Below are positions 8,995 through 17,525 of a DNA stretch of 64,000 bases, piece by piece. Where the stretch lies: NCBI RefSeq assembly GCF_031458075.1, contig NZ_JAVDXT010000002.1, positions 186,001-250,000 on the forward strand, written 5' to 3'. This DNA comes from Rhodoferax_B ferrireducens_A. GTDB taxonomy: Bacteria > Pseudomonadota > Gammaproteobacteria > Burkholderiales > Burkholderiaceae_C. A program made the position numbers and the translations under genes. The notes below the pieces were generated by a model. The model had not been told where the DNA came from and ran no database searches. It saw only the letters and a list, made by a program, of their open reading frames with translations. The stretch's first letter is position 1; the number at the start of each line of letters is the position of its first letter.

Positions 8995-10247
8995 AAGATC
9001 TGCAGCACTACATGCGCCCCGGCTTGCTGCAGCTGGCCGCGCTGCCGCCGCTGTCGCTGTATGTGCACCTGCCCTGGTGTTTGAAGAAATGCCCGTACTG
9101 CGACTTCAACTCGCATGAGCTGCGGGCCGATGGCGCGCAGACCCTGCACCCAGCTGCCAGCCTGGCCGAGCCAGTGCCCACGGCTGAAGTGCCCGAGCAG
9201 CGCTACATCGACGCGCTGATGGCCGATCTGGAGGCCGCATTGCCCTTGATCTGGGGCCGTACTGTGCACAGCATCTTTATCGGCGGCGGCACGCCCAGCC
9301 TGTTTTCGCCGCAGGCCATCGACCGGCTGATCGGCGACATCCGCGCCCGGCTGAAGCTGGAGCCGGACTGCGAAATCACCATGGAGGCGAACCCTGGCAC
9401 CTTCGAGAAAGACCGCTTCCGCGCCTACCGTAGCGCCGGCGTGACGCGCTTGTCGGTGGGCGTACAGAGCTTCAACGACGCGCATCTGAAAGCCCTGGGC
9501 CGTGTCCACGACAGCGCCCAGGCGCTGGCAGCGGTGCAGGAGGCGGCGCAGTCGTTTGACACCTTCAACCTCGACATCATGTACGCGCTGCCTGGCCAGA
9601 CGCTACAGGATTTAGAGCGGGATATGCAGACAGCGCTTGCGCTGGGGCCCAAACACATCAGTATTTACCAGCTGACCATCGAGCCCAACACCTATTTCGC
9701 CAAGTTCCCGCCGCAGGTACCCGAGGACGACCTGGGTTACGACATGCTGGACAAAATCACCGAGATGACCACGGCCGCCGGCATGCAGCGCTACGAGATC
9801 TCGGCCTACGCGCTGCCCGGCCACGCCTGCGTGCACAACCAGAACTACTGGCAGTTTGGCGACTACCTGGGGATTGGCGCGGGCGCGCACAGCAAGCTCA
9901 GCTTTGCCCACCGCATCGTGCGCCAGGTGCGCTTTCGCGAACCCAAGCTGTACATGGACAACGCGCTGGCCGGCAAGGCTGTGGCGCAGGACGACGATGT
10001 GCCGCGCGCCAATCTGCCGTTTGAATACATGCTGAACGCGCTGCGCCTGCGCGACGGCTTTGAGCTGCCCAAGTTCACCGAGCGCACCGGCCTGCCGCTG
10101 ACCAGCATCCAGAAGGGCCTGGCCGAGGGCGAGCGCAAAGGCCTGCTGGAGCGCGACGGCGTGCGGGTGCGGCCGACCGAGCGCGGCTTTGACTTTTTGA
10201 ACGACTTGCAGGCGCTGTTTCTGGCCGACAAACCGGCTACCCGTTGA
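8991..10247 (+). CDS. hemW: Radical SAM heme chaperone HemW
   Basis: A 418-residue HemN-like radical SAM protein. The cluster motif is CLKKCPYCDF (Cys30, Cys34, Cys37). The position after the third Cys spacing is Phe rather than Cys, which marks HemW (heme insertion chaperone) rather than the true oxygen-independent coproporphyrinogen oxidase HemN. FIGGGTPSLF, EANPGTFEKD, RLSVGVQSF and GIGAGAHSK follow in family order, ending in a HemN C-terminal domain. A variable 25-residue insertion (about 45-70) lies after the cluster motif. Last gene of the kinase-phosphatase-rph-rdgB-hemW run. Confidence 0.94.
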   Translation: MKDLQHYMRPGLLQLAALPPLSLYVHLPWCLKKCPYCDFNSHELRADGAQTLHPAASLAEPVPTAEVPEQRYIDALMADLEAALPLIWGRTVHSIFIGGGTPSLFSPQAIDRLIGDIRARLKLEPDCEITMEANPGTFEKDRFRAYRSAGVTRLSVGVQSFNDAHLKALGRVHDSAQALAAVQEAAQSFDTFNLDIMYALPGQTLQDLERDMQTALALGPKHISIYQLTIEPNTYFAKFPPQVPEDDLGYDMLDKITEMTTAAGMQRYEISAYALPGHACVHNQNYWQFGDYLGIGAGAHSKLSFAHRIVRQVRFREPKLYMDNALAGKAVAQDDDVPRANLPFEYMLNALRLRDGFELPKFTERTGLPLTSIQKGLAEGERKGLLERDGVRVRPTERGFDFLNDLQALFLADKPATR

Positions 10248-10300
10248 GGCGGGCGCCCGGTGTGTAAAGCTGGGCGGTAAACAGGTAAAGAGTGGAACCT

Positions 10301-10320
10301 AGACCGGTTGGCGCCGGTCT
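10301..10320 (+). terminator. Hairpin downstream of hemW
   Basis: AGACCGG and CCGGTCT form a perfect 7-base stem around a 6-base loop, followed by only a few T residues. It is a plausible but weak intrinsic terminator, 54 bases after the hemW stop and upstream of the symporter gene. Confidence 0.5.
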
Positions 10321-10391
10321 TTACTGCGCCCGGGGCTATCTCCCGGTCTAAGCAGGCTATGCCGTTCCCCACTGTTTACAACGTACAAAAA

Positions 10392-11678
10392 ATGACAGCT
10401 TCCACTGCACCGGCTCCCTCGAAGTTTGGCACGGTACTCCGTGTCACCAGCGGTAACTTCATGGAGATGTTCGACTTCTTTCTGTTCGGGTTCTACGCCA
10501 CCTATATCGCCAAGACCTTCTTTCCGGCGGGGGACGAGTTTGCATCGCTGATGCTGACCTTCATGACCTTTGGTGCGGGCTTTTTGATGCGCCCGCTGGG
10601 GGCGATCGTTCTGGGGGCGTATGTGGACCGGGTGGGGCGCCGCCAGGGCCTGATCGTGACCCTGGCGCTGATGGCGCTGGGCACGGTGTTGATCGCCTGC
10701 GTTCCCGGTTTTGCCTCGATTGGCTATCTGGCACCGGCGCTGGTGCTGACGGGCCGCTTGCTGCAGGGCTTCTCGGCAGGCGTCGAGCTGGGCGGGGTGT
10801 CGGTATATCTGGCCGAGATGGCCACCCCCGGCCGCAAAGGTTTTTATGTGAGCTGGCAGTCGGCCAGCCAGCAGGTGGCCATCATCGTGGCGGCTGCTTT
10901 GGGCTATGCACTGAATGTGTGGCTCACGCCGCTGGAGATTGGCGCCTGGGGTTGGCGCATTCCGTTCCTGATTGGCTGCCTGATCGTGCCGGTGCTGTTT
11001 GTGCTGCGCAGGTCTTTGCAGGAGACCGAAGAGTTCAAACAGCGTAAACACCGCCCGGATACACGGGCGATCTTCCGCTCCATGCTGGACAACTGGGGCC
11101 TGGTGGTCTCCGGCATGATGCTGGTGGCGATGACGACCGTGTCGTTCTACCTGATCACGGTGTACACGCCCACGTTCGGCAAGAGCGTGCTGCATTTGAG
11201 CACCACCGACGCCTTGGTCGTGACCTTGTGCGTGGGGATCTCCAATTTCATCTGGCTGCCGGTGATGGGCAGCTTGTCGGACCGCATCGGACGTCGCCCG
11301 ATCCTGCTGTTCTTCACGGTGCTGACCATTCTGACGGCGTACCCCGCCATGGCCTGGCTGACCGAGAACGCCAGCTTCTACAAGATGCTGTCGGTGGAGC
11401 TGTGGCTGTCCTTTCTGTATGCCAGCTACAACGGCGCCATGGTGGTGGCGCTGACCGAGGTGATGCCGGTGGAGGTGCGCACCGTGGGCTTCTCGCTGGC
11501 GTACAGCCTGGCCACCGCGATTTTCGGCGGCTTCACGCCGGCGATTGCCACGGCCTTGATTGAATCCACCGGGAACAAAGCTGCGCCTGCGCTGTGGATG
11601 TCATTCGCCGCAGCCTGCGGCTTGATTGCAACCCTGGTGTTGTACCGCAAGCGCGCCGCGCAATTGGCAACGGTGTAA
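10392..11678 (+). CDS. MHS-family MFS symporter, citrate/tricarballylate type (CitA/TcuC-like)
   Basis: A 428-residue twelve-helix transporter of the metabolite:proton symporter branch. It closely follows the CitA/TcuC pattern: TSGNFMEMFDFFLFGFYATYIAKTFFP at helix 1 (in two halves), the loop DRVGRRQGL after helix 2, GRLLQGFSAGVELGGVSVYL in helix 4, and SDRIGRRPIL in the second half. The likely substrate is citrate or tricarballylate with protons, inferred from family. The start at 10392 is conservative; an in-frame ATG at 10359 would add 11 residues. No tcuR/tcuAB partner genes are adjacent. Confidence 0.85.
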   Translation: MTASTAPAPSKFGTVLRVTSGNFMEMFDFFLFGFYATYIAKTFFPAGDEFASLMLTFMTFGAGFLMRPLGAIVLGAYVDRVGRRQGLIVTLALMALGTVLIACVPGFASIGYLAPALVLTGRLLQGFSAGVELGGVSVYLAEMATPGRKGFYVSWQSASQQVAIIVAAALGYALNVWLTPLEIGAWGWRIPFLIGCLIVPVLFVLRRSLQETEEFKQRKHRPDTRAIFRSMLDNWGLVVSGMMLVAMTTVSFYLITVYTPTFGKSVLHLSTTDALVVTLCVGISNFIWLPVMGSLSDRIGRRPILLFFTVLTILTAYPAMAWLTENASFYKMLSVELWLSFLYASYNGAMVVALTEVMPVEVRTVGFSLAYSLATAIFGGFTPAIATALIESTGNKAAPALWMSFAAACGLIATLVLYRKRAAQLATV

Positions 11679-11714
11679 ACAAATTCTCCGCCGCGAAGTT
11701 AGTAGGATTGCGGC

Positions 11715-12566
11715 TCAGTTTTTGGCCCGGCGCAGCAGGCTCAGGCGCTCGGAGATCGCGTCCAGGTCCAGCGCGTCTTGCGAGCAGATCAGGTACTTTT
11801 CCAGATCGGTTACCGCCAATGCGCTGTGGCCCAGCGCGGCGTGGGCCAGGCCGCGGTCGCGGTATTCGCTCCAGGCCTCGGGCAGCAACACGATCAGGCG
11901 GTTCAGCACCGAGACCAGGCGCGGCCAGTCGCTTTGCGCGGTATGGATGTCTTTCAGGTTGCGCAGCATGCGGGCCACGATGTCGCGCGGCGGCGAAGAT
12001 TGCAGGTACAGGCCCAGGGGTACTTCAAAATCATCCACCAGGGCGCTGCGCCGGGTGTAGGGCTCCAGGCGCTCGCTCAGCTCTTCGCGGCTCAGCGACT
12101 GGCCGGTGAACGGGTCCATCACCACCTGGCCCTTGGGCAGGTTGACCTTGACCATGAAGTGGCCCGGAAAACCCACGCCACGCACCACCAGGCCTATGCC
12201 CTGGGCCAGCTCCATCCACAGTACTGCCAGCGAGATCGGGATGCCGCGGCGGGTGCGCAGCACGGCGTTCAGGTAGCTGTTGTCGGGGTCGTAGTAGTCG
12301 TTGACGTTGCCGCCAAAGTTCAGGTCGCGGTAGAAGAACTGGTTGAGGGCGCGCAGGCGCTGCAGCGGCGCGGCATCGCTGGGCAGGCGGCGCTTCATGC
12401 GGGCCTGCAGCTGGTCTACGTCGCCCAGCACCTGCTGCATGTCGAGTTCGGGGTATTCGTCTTGCGCCAGGCTGGCGACCGCTTCCAGCAGGGGAAACTG
12501 CTCGTCGCTCTGCACCAGGGTAGAGAAATACTCGAGAGCGGTGGGGGCTTCAAAGCGGATCTGCAT
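11715..12566 (-). CDS. SirB1-family transglutaminase-like / TPR protein
   Basis: A 283-residue cytosolic protein of the SirB1 family. The transglutaminase-like domain (about 30-190) contains LNQFFYRDLNFGGN, YLNAVLRTRRGIPISLAVLWMELAQ and GVGFPGHFMVK. The C-terminal part (about 200-280) is a TPR-like tail (YRDRGLAHAALGHSALAVTDL). The biochemical role is unknown; relatives are common in proteobacteria, often near prmC or murJ. Its start is 31 bases from the convergently placed end of the same-strand murJ, so it may be transcribed behind murJ. Confidence 0.85.
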   Translation of the reverse strand: MQIRFEAPTALEYFSTLVQSDEQFPLLEAVASLAQDEYPELDMQQVLGDVDQLQARMKRRLPSDAAPLQRLRALNQFFYRDLNFGGNVNDYYDPDNSYLNAVLRTRRGIPISLAVLWMELAQGIGLVVRGVGFPGHFMVKVNLPKGQVVMDPFTGQSLSREELSERLEPYTRRSALVDDFEVPLGLYLQSSPPRDIVARMLRNLKDIHTAQSDWPRLVSVLNRLIVLLPEAWSEYRDRGLAHAALGHSALAVTDLEKYLICSQDALDLDAISERLSLLRRAKN

Positions 12567-12597
12567 AACGTGTTTGTAGTGGAGCGCTGGGGCAGCG

Positions 12598-14178
12598 TCA
12601 AGCTAGATTGCCGTCTGGACGGAGCAATTTACGTAACTTCAGGCCGGCTGCCCAGAGTGCTACGAAATAAATAGCTGCTGACGCAAGCAGTACCAGCGCT
12701 AGAAGCCCAATTCTTTCTAATTTTGCGTCGGGAAAGCGGGTCCATGGCACCGCGCCAGCGGCCCAGATCAAAAACACCGCCAGCAAAGCGCTGGCCGCCA
12801 CCACTTGCAGGCTGAATTTCCACCAGCCGGGGCGCGGCTGGTAGCTGCCGCGCTGGCGCAGTCCAATCAGCAGCCACAAGGCGTTGATCAGTGCGCCCAG
12901 GCCGACCGACAGCGTCAGCGCCGCATGCTGGAGCAGGGGCACCAGCGCCAGGTTGATCAGTTGGGTGATGACCAACACCACGATGGCGATGCGCGCCGGC
13001 GTCTTCATGTTGTGGCTGGCGTAGAAGCCGGGTGCCAGTACCTTGATGGCGACCACGCCGAGCAAGCCCACGCCCCAGCCCATCAGCGCCAGCGCGGTTT
13101 GGCCGACATCGCGTTCGGTGAAGGCGCCGTAGTGGAAGATCACCGCCACCAGCGGCGTGGCAAAGGTCAGCAGGGCCACCGAGCAGGGCACGGCCAGCAG
13201 TACGACCAGGCGCAGACCCCAGTCCAGCATGGCCGAGTATTTCTCCGGCGCATTGGCGGCCTTGGCGCCGGCCAGTTGCGGCATCAGTACCGCGCCCAGG
13301 GCCACGCCCAGCATGGCGGTGGGGAATTCCATCAGCCGGTCGGCGCCGCTGAGCCAGCTGACGCTACCCGGCGCCAGGCGCGAGGCGATCTGGGTGTTGA
13401 TGAACAGCGAGATCTGCGCTACGCCCACGCCCAGGAGTGCCGGTACCATCAGTTTTGCTACATTTTTGGTAGCTTCATCCGCCCACGCAGCGCGCACTAC
13501 CGACCAGCTAGCCCCAATTTTTGGGAACAACCCCAGGCGCTTCAGCGCCGGGATTTGCACACCCAGCTGCAGCACGCCGCCCAGCATTACGCCCACGGTT
13601 TGTGCATAAATCGGCTCGATGCCGTGGTTGCGGAACCAGGGTGTGGCCCACACCGTAGCGCCTATCATGGCCACGTTCAGCAACACCGGTGTGGCGGCGG
13701 GCACGGCAAAGATGCGCCAGGTATTCAGGATGCCGGAGGCCATGGACACCAGCGAGATGAACAGGATGTAGGGGAACATCCAGCGCGTCATGGTGATGGC
13801 CGCACCGTAGGCCTGGGGTTCCTGCTGCAAACCGCCGGCCATGGCCCAGACCAGCAGCGGTGCGCCCAGTACACCCAGCACGCAGGTGAATACCAGTACC
13901 CAGGTCAGCAGGGTGGCGACGCTGTCGATCAGCAGCTTGGTGGCTTCCATCCCGTGTTTGGCTTTGCTGGCGGCGAGCACCGGCACAAAGGCCTGGCTGA
14001 ACGCGCCCTCGCCGAACAGGCGGCGGAACAGGTTGGGGATGCGGAACGCCACGTAGAAGGCGTCGGTCATGGCATTTGCGCCAAAAGTGGCGGCAAACAA
14101 CTGGTCGCGGACCAGGCCCGCCACGCGGGACGCCAGGGTCAACAGGGAGATGGTGGAAGCAGATTTGAAGAGACTCAC
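12598..14178 (-). CDS. murJ: Lipid II flippase MurJ (MviN)
   Basis: A 526-residue MOP-superfamily inner-membrane protein with 14 predicted helices that moves lipid II to the periplasmic face. Canonical segments: SLLTLASRVAGLVRDQLFA, DAFYVAFRIPNLFRRLFGEGAFSQAFVPV (in the first 60 residues; shown in part), SWLSGADRLMEFPTAMLGVALG and KVLAPGFYASHNMKTP. It diverges from rpsT, with 95 bases between starts. The C-terminal helix region (about residues 485-507) is encoded by a family-A repeat in reverse, and a weaker repeat-like stretch lies near residues 220-240. Confidence 0.95.
   Translation of the reverse strand: MSLFKSASTISLLTLASRVAGLVRDQLFAATFGANAMTDAFYVAFRIPNLFRRLFGEGAFSQAFVPVLAASKAKHGMEATKLLIDSVATLLTWVLVFTCVLGVLGAPLLVWAMAGGLQQEPQAYGAAITMTRWMFPYILFISLVSMASGILNTWRIFAVPAATPVLLNVAMIGATVWATPWFRNHGIEPIYAQTVGVMLGGVLQLGVQIPALKRLGLFPKIGASWSVVRAAWADEATKNVAKLMVPALLGVGVAQISLFINTQIASRLAPGSVSWLSGADRLMEFPTAMLGVALGAVLMPQLAGAKAANAPEKYSAMLDWGLRLVVLLAVPCSVALLTFATPLVAVIFHYGAFTERDVGQTALALMGWGVGLLGVVAIKVLAPGFYASHNMKTPARIAIVVLVITQLINLALVPLLQHAALTLSVGLGALINALWLLIGLRQRGSYQPRPGWWKFSLQVVAASALLAVFLIWAAGAVPWTRFPDAKLERIGLLALVLLASAAIYFVALWAAGLKLRKLLRPDGNLA
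12659..12715 (+). repeat. Repeat A, copy 3 (inside murJ coding sequence)
   Basis: TGCTACGAAATAAATAGCTG then CTGACGCAAGCAGTACCAGC and GCTAGAAGCCCAATTCTTT match the family-A layout end to end. It is antisense to murJ and lies wholly within its last transmembrane helix codons, where the protein reads ERIGLLALVLLASAAIYFVA. The repeat has been absorbed as hydrophobic helix sequence. Confidence 0.8.
13452..13526 (+). repeat. Possible degenerate repeat A inside murJ
   Basis: TTTTGCTACATTTTTGGTAGC at the left and CCAGCTAGCCCCAATTTTTG at the right resemble the outer parts of the family-A repeat, but the central TGCTTGCGCA stem is not recognisable. MurJ length and sequence around here look near normal, so this may be chance. 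Confidence 0.3.
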
Positions 14179-14221
14179 CTGCCCAGTGTAGCCCGGCCGG
14201 GCAAGCTGCCAGCCTGGCTGC

Positions 14222-14227
14222 TATAAT
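14222..14227 (+). promoter_or_regulatory. -10 element of the rpsT promoter
   Basis: A perfect TATAAT lies 52 bases upstream of the rpsT start in the murJ-rpsT divergent gap. No good -35 is seen at 17 bases, so recognition may depend on other features. High expression is expected for a ribosomal protein gene. Confidence 0.55.
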
Positions 14228-14273
14228 CGTGGGCTTTGCTGGCAACATCCTCTAACACCTAAGGAATACTATT

Positions 14274-14579
14274 ATGGCAACCAAACCCAAGAAAAAGAAC
14301 CCACGCCTTGCGTCGGGCCGCAAGCGCGTCCGCCAGGACATCAAGATCAACGCCGCGAACACCTCGCTGCGTTCCAAATACCGTACCGCGGTGAAGAACG
14401 TTGAAAAAGCCGTTCTCGCTGGCGACAAGACCAAAGCCACCGAGCTGTTTGCCAAGATGCAAGCCGTGGTGGACACGGTTGCCGACAAGGGCATCTTCCA
14501 CAAGAACAAGGCTGCTCGCGATAAGAGCCGTCTGAGCACCAAGGTGAAGGCATTGGCTGCCGCACCTGTAGCCGCTTAA
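14274..14579 (+). CDS. rpsT: 30S ribosomal protein S20
   Basis: A 101-residue, very basic helical protein binding 16S rRNA in the body of the small subunit. The N-terminus MATKPKKKNPRLASGRKRVR and the internal RSKYRTAVKNVEKAV and KGIFHKNKAARDKSRL segments are diagnostic. The C-terminal extension KALAAAPVAA is typical of betaproteobacteria. An AAGGA ribosome site lies 10 bases upstream. Single-gene unit ending at the strong terminator at 14661. Confidence 0.98.
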   Translation: MATKPKKKNPRLASGRKRVRQDIKINAANTSLRSKYRTAVKNVEKAVLAGDKTKATELFAKMQAVVDTVADKGIFHKNKAARDKSRLSTKVKALAAAPVAA

Positions 14580-14660
14580 ATCTTTTAAGCAAACCGCCCG
14601 GACTGTTTAACTTGAAACTTAGCCAGTCCGCCGTTTTGTAGGGTGCGCTGCCAGCAAAGT

Positions 14661-14688
14661 AAAAAAACCACCTTCGGGTGGTTTTTTT
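14661..14688. terminator. Bidirectional intrinsic terminator between rpsT and DUF3579 gene
   Basis: A run of A, CCACC, a TTCG tetraloop, GGTGG and a run of T form a near-ideal hairpin with U-tails in both directions. It terminates rpsT from the left and the DUF3579 gene from the right. Confidence 0.92.
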
Positions 14689-14749
14689 ATGGGCGCTGGA
14701 TATGGAAAGTGCGGGCCGCGGATACGCGCGCACGTTGGCGCGGTGAAGC

Positions 14750-15118
14750 TCAGTCGGGAATCAGGCAGGCTTCGACCACCTGCAAACCATTGTCCCGCGC
14801 GAAGTTCAGCGCAAAGTCCCAGGCCATCACATCGTAGTCGCGCAGGTCGCGGTGCAGGACCACGCATTTCACGCCGTTGATGGTGGTGGGGACGCACCAG
14901 GGGGAGTAGCTGAGATGGCTGCCAGGCTGTGCGCCACCGGGGCGAAACTGGCTCAACACGCCGGCGAGTCGCTCGGCCCAGTCACTCGGGCGAAAGGTTT
15001 TTCCGTCGCAGGTAACACCCTGGATAAATACTTCTTTGGCTGAGTTGGAAACCATCGGGTGGGGCTTTTCAGAGGTGGTTGGAGTGTCCCGGAGCAGTCC
15101 CATCATGGGGCCGTCCAT
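14750..15118 (-). CDS. DUF3579 family protein
   Basis: A small cytosolic protein (122 residues from the first ATG) of the betaproteobacterial DUF3579 family, function unknown. The core runs EVFIQGVTCDGKTFRPSDWAERLAG then INGVKCVVLHRDL and FARDNGLQVVEACLIPD. The start is unsettled: ATG codons at 15118, 15106, 15103 and 15055 are all in frame and the conserved part begins near the last one. It faces rpsT across a shared terminator and diverges from argD. Confidence 0.8.
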   Translation of the reverse strand: MDGPMMGLLRDTPTTSEKPHPMVSNSAKEVFIQGVTCDGKTFRPSDWAERLAGVLSQFRPGGAQPGSHLSYSPWCVPTTINGVKCVVLHRDLRDYDVMAWDFALNFARDNGLQVVEACLIPD

Positions 15119-15168
15119 GCCACAACCAATACGTTAATGATAGCGCCAATGGCACTGGTTGGGTGGGC

Positions 15169-15204
15169 TTGCTGCAGTGCACAATAATTGTATCTTATAT
15201 AAGA
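15169..15204 (+). promoter_or_regulatory. Candidate argD promoter with overlapping palindromic operator
   Basis: TTGCTG, a 16-base spacer and TATCTT give a plausible sigma70 promoter. The perfect 12-base palindrome TCTTATATAAGA (15193-15204) overlaps the -10, as expected for a repressor site. The regulator is not known from the sequence. Confidence 0.4.
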
Positions 15205-15358
15205 CTTGGCTCTTTTCGGACGGGCTGCCAGCCAGGTTCTGGCGGCATTGGCGCATCGCTGTAATGCGCAATTGTCAAAAAACCAAGCAATCTCTGCGCC
15301 TAAAATTGCGTTTCAGCGGTTCTGTTGACCCTGAATCCCGTTTATTTTGGAGAACTGC

Positions 15359-16561
15359 ATGACCGCTTTCATTGAGGCTTCCTCACCCCACACCATGAAC
15401 ACCTATGGCCGACTGCCGATTGCGCTGTCGCATGGCCAAGGCGTGCGTGTGTGGGACGTGAATGGCAAGTCCTACCTGGACGGTCTGGGCGGCATCGCGG
15501 TCAACACCCTGGGCCACAACCACCCCAAGCTGGTGCCAGCCCTGCAGGACCAGATCGCCAAGATCATCCACAGCTGCAACTATTACCATATCCCCAACCA
15601 GGAAGCGCTGGCCGCCAAGCTGGTGGAGTTGTCGGGCCTGACCAATGTGTTTTTCTGCTGCACCGGCCTGGAAGCCAACGAAGCCGCCTTGAAGCTGGCG
15701 CGCAAGTTTGGCCATGACAAGGGTATCGAGCGCCCCGAGATCGTGGTCTATGAAAAAGCCTTCCACGGCCGCAGCATTGCCACGCTCAGCGCCACCGGCA
15801 ACGAGAAGATCCAGAAGGGCTTTGGCCCCATGGTCGAAGGCTTCATCCGTGTGCCGCTGAACGATATCGAGGCCTTGAAGAAGGCCACCGAGGGCAACCC
15901 CAATGTGACGGCGGTGTTCTTCGAGACCATCCAGGGCGAGGGCGGCGTGAACCCCATGCGCATCGAATACCTGCAGCAGGTGCGCAAGCTCTGCGATGAG
16001 CGCGACTGGCTGCTGATGATCGACGAAGTGCAATGCGGCATGGGCCGTACCGGCAAATGGTTTGCCCACCAGTGGGCGGGTATCAAGCCCGATGTGATGC
16101 CGCTAGCCAAGGGCCTGGGCTCGGGCGTGCCGGTGGGCGCAGTGGTCGCTGGCCCCAAAGCCGCCCACATTTTCCAGCCCGGCAACCACGGCACCACCTT
16201 CGGCGGCAATCCGCTGGCCATGCGCGCCGGTGTGGAAACCATACGCATCATGGAAGAAGAGGGCCTGCTGGAGAACGCGGCCACGGTGGGGGCGCACCTG
16301 CAAGCCGCGCTGCGCCGTGAATTGGCAGGCGTGGAAGGCTTCGTGGAAGTGCGTGGCCAGGGCCTGATGATTGGCGTGCAACTGGCGCGCCCCTGCGGCG
16401 TGCTGGCCCAGCGTGCGGTGGATGCCGGCTTGCTGATTAGCGTGACCGCCGACAGCGTGATCCGCCTGGTGCCGCCGCTGATCATGACGGCCGCCGAGGC
16501 CGATGAACTGGTTGGCATTCTGTGCCCCTTGATCAAGCAATTTTTGGCAGAACCCGTATGA
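15359..16561 (+). CDS. argD: Acetylornithine/succinyldiaminopimelate-type aminotransferase (ArgD family)
   Basis: A 400-residue class III PLP aminotransferase, probably N-acetylornithine transaminase of arginine synthesis (and possibly DapC in lysine synthesis). Seen: NTYGRLPIALSHGQG, the phosphate-binding CCTGLEANEAALKLARK, FETIQGEGGV, LLMIDEVQCGMGRTG (PLP-contacting Asp) and LAKGLGSGVPVGA with the Schiff-base Lys. A GGAG site lies 8 bases before the ATG at 15359. It overlaps argF by 4 bases, supporting the arginine assignment. Confidence 0.92.
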   Translation: MTAFIEASSPHTMNTYGRLPIALSHGQGVRVWDVNGKSYLDGLGGIAVNTLGHNHPKLVPALQDQIAKIIHSCNYYHIPNQEALAAKLVELSGLTNVFFCCTGLEANEAALKLARKFGHDKGIERPEIVVYEKAFHGRSIATLSATGNEKIQKGFGPMVEGFIRVPLNDIEALKKATEGNPNVTAVFFETIQGEGGVNPMRIEYLQQVRKLCDERDWLLMIDEVQCGMGRTGKWFAHQWAGIKPDVMPLAKGLGSGVPVGAVVAGPKAAHIFQPGNHGTTFGGNPLAMRAGVETIRIMEEEGLLENAATVGAHLQAALRRELAGVEGFVEVRGQGLMIGVQLARPCGVLAQRAVDAGLLISVTADSVIRLVPPLIMTAAEADELVGILCPLIKQFLAEPV

Positions 16562-17469
16562 AGCACTACCTGCAATTCAGCGACTTCAGCGCCGAGGAAT
16601 ACGCGTATCTGTTTGAGCGTGCGGCGCTGATCAAGAAGAAGTTCAAGTCCTACGAAAAACACCATTCCCTGGTGGACCGTACGTTGGCCATGATCTTTGA
16701 AAAGGCCTCCACCCGTACCCGCGTGAGTTTCGAGGCCGGTATGTACCAGCTGGGCGGCAGCGTGGTGCACCTGACCACCGGCGACAGCCAGCTGGGCCGG
16801 GCCGAGCCCATCGAAGACAGCGCCAAGGTCATCAGCCGCATGGTCGACCTGGTGATGATCCGCACTTTTGAGCAGACCAAGATCGAGCGCTTTGCCGAGC
16901 ATTCGCGCGTGCCGGTCATCAACGGGCTGACCAACGAGTTCCACCCCTGCCAGATACTGGCCGACATCTTCACCTACATCGAGCAGCGCGGCAGCATTGC
17001 CGGCAAGACGGTGGCCTGGGTGGGTGACGGCAATAACATGGCCAATACCTGGCTGCAGGCCAGCGAGATCCTGGGCTTTACCGTGCACGTCAGCACCCCT
17101 AGCGGCTACGAGGTCGACCAGTCCGTGGCCGGCCTGCGTTCCAGCGACAGCTACAAGGTCTTCAAAGACCCGATGCAGGCCTGTGCTGGCGCCGATCTGG
17201 TCACCACCGATGTGTGGACCAGCATGGGCTACGAGGCCGAGAACGAGGCACGCAGACTAGCTTTTGCCGACTGGTGCGTGGATACGGAAATGATGCGTAC
17301 TGCCAAGCCGGACGCGCTGTTCATGCACTGCCTGCCCGCGCACCGCGGCGAAGAGGTCGAAGCCGATGTGATCGACGGCCCGCAGTCGGTGGTGTGGGAC
17401 GAGGCCGAGAACCGCATGCATGTGCAAAAGGCGCTCATGGAATACCTGCTGCTCGGTCGCCAGGCGTGA
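16558..17469 (+). CDS. argF: Ornithine carbamoyltransferase
   Basis: Makes citrulline from ornithine and carbamoyl phosphate; active as a trimer. It has 303 residues. KASTRTRVSFE is the carbamoyl-phosphate site, FHPCQILADIFTYIE follows, WVGDGNNMANTW starts the ornithine domain, and MHCLPAHRGEEV carries the catalytic Cys. The ATG at 16558 overlaps the argD stop (ATGA). A family-A repeat follows the stop immediately. Confidence 0.97.
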   Translation: MKHYLQFSDFSAEEYAYLFERAALIKKKFKSYEKHHSLVDRTLAMIFEKASTRTRVSFEAGMYQLGGSVVHLTTGDSQLGRAEPIEDSAKVISRMVDLVMIRTFEQTKIERFAEHSRVPVINGLTNEFHPCQILADIFTYIEQRGSIAGKTVAWVGDGNNMANTWLQASEILGFTVHVSTPSGYEVDQSVAGLRSSDSYKVFKDPMQACAGADLVTTDVWTSMGYEAENEARRLAFADWCVDTEMMRTAKPDALFMHCLPAHRGEEVEADVIDGPQSVVWDEAENRMHVQKALMEYLLLGRQA

Positions 17470-17470
17470 T

Positions 17471-17525
17471 GCTATTGTTTATATAGCTGCTTGCGCACGG
17501 TTTATCTGCGCTAGAGGCCTGTTTT
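17471..17525 (+). repeat. Repeat A, copy 4 (argF-ykgJ gap)
   Basis: A near-consensus copy, GCTATTG, ATATAGCTGCTTGCGCA, GCGCTAGAGGCC and TGTTTT, fills the whole gap between argF and the YkgJ-like gene. Its T-rich end is followed directly by the ATG at 17526, the same arrangement as at rdgB. Confidence 0.88.

Noticed and set aside
8991..10247. hemW as an oxygen-independent coproporphyrinogen III oxidase (HemN)
   Set aside because: The cluster motif is CxxxCxxC followed by DF, lacking the extra Cys of HemN, and the protein is of HemW length.
15140..15160. TGGCACTGGTTGGGTGG upstream of argD as a sigma54 promoter
   Set aside because: It has TGGCAC but no GC at the -12 position.
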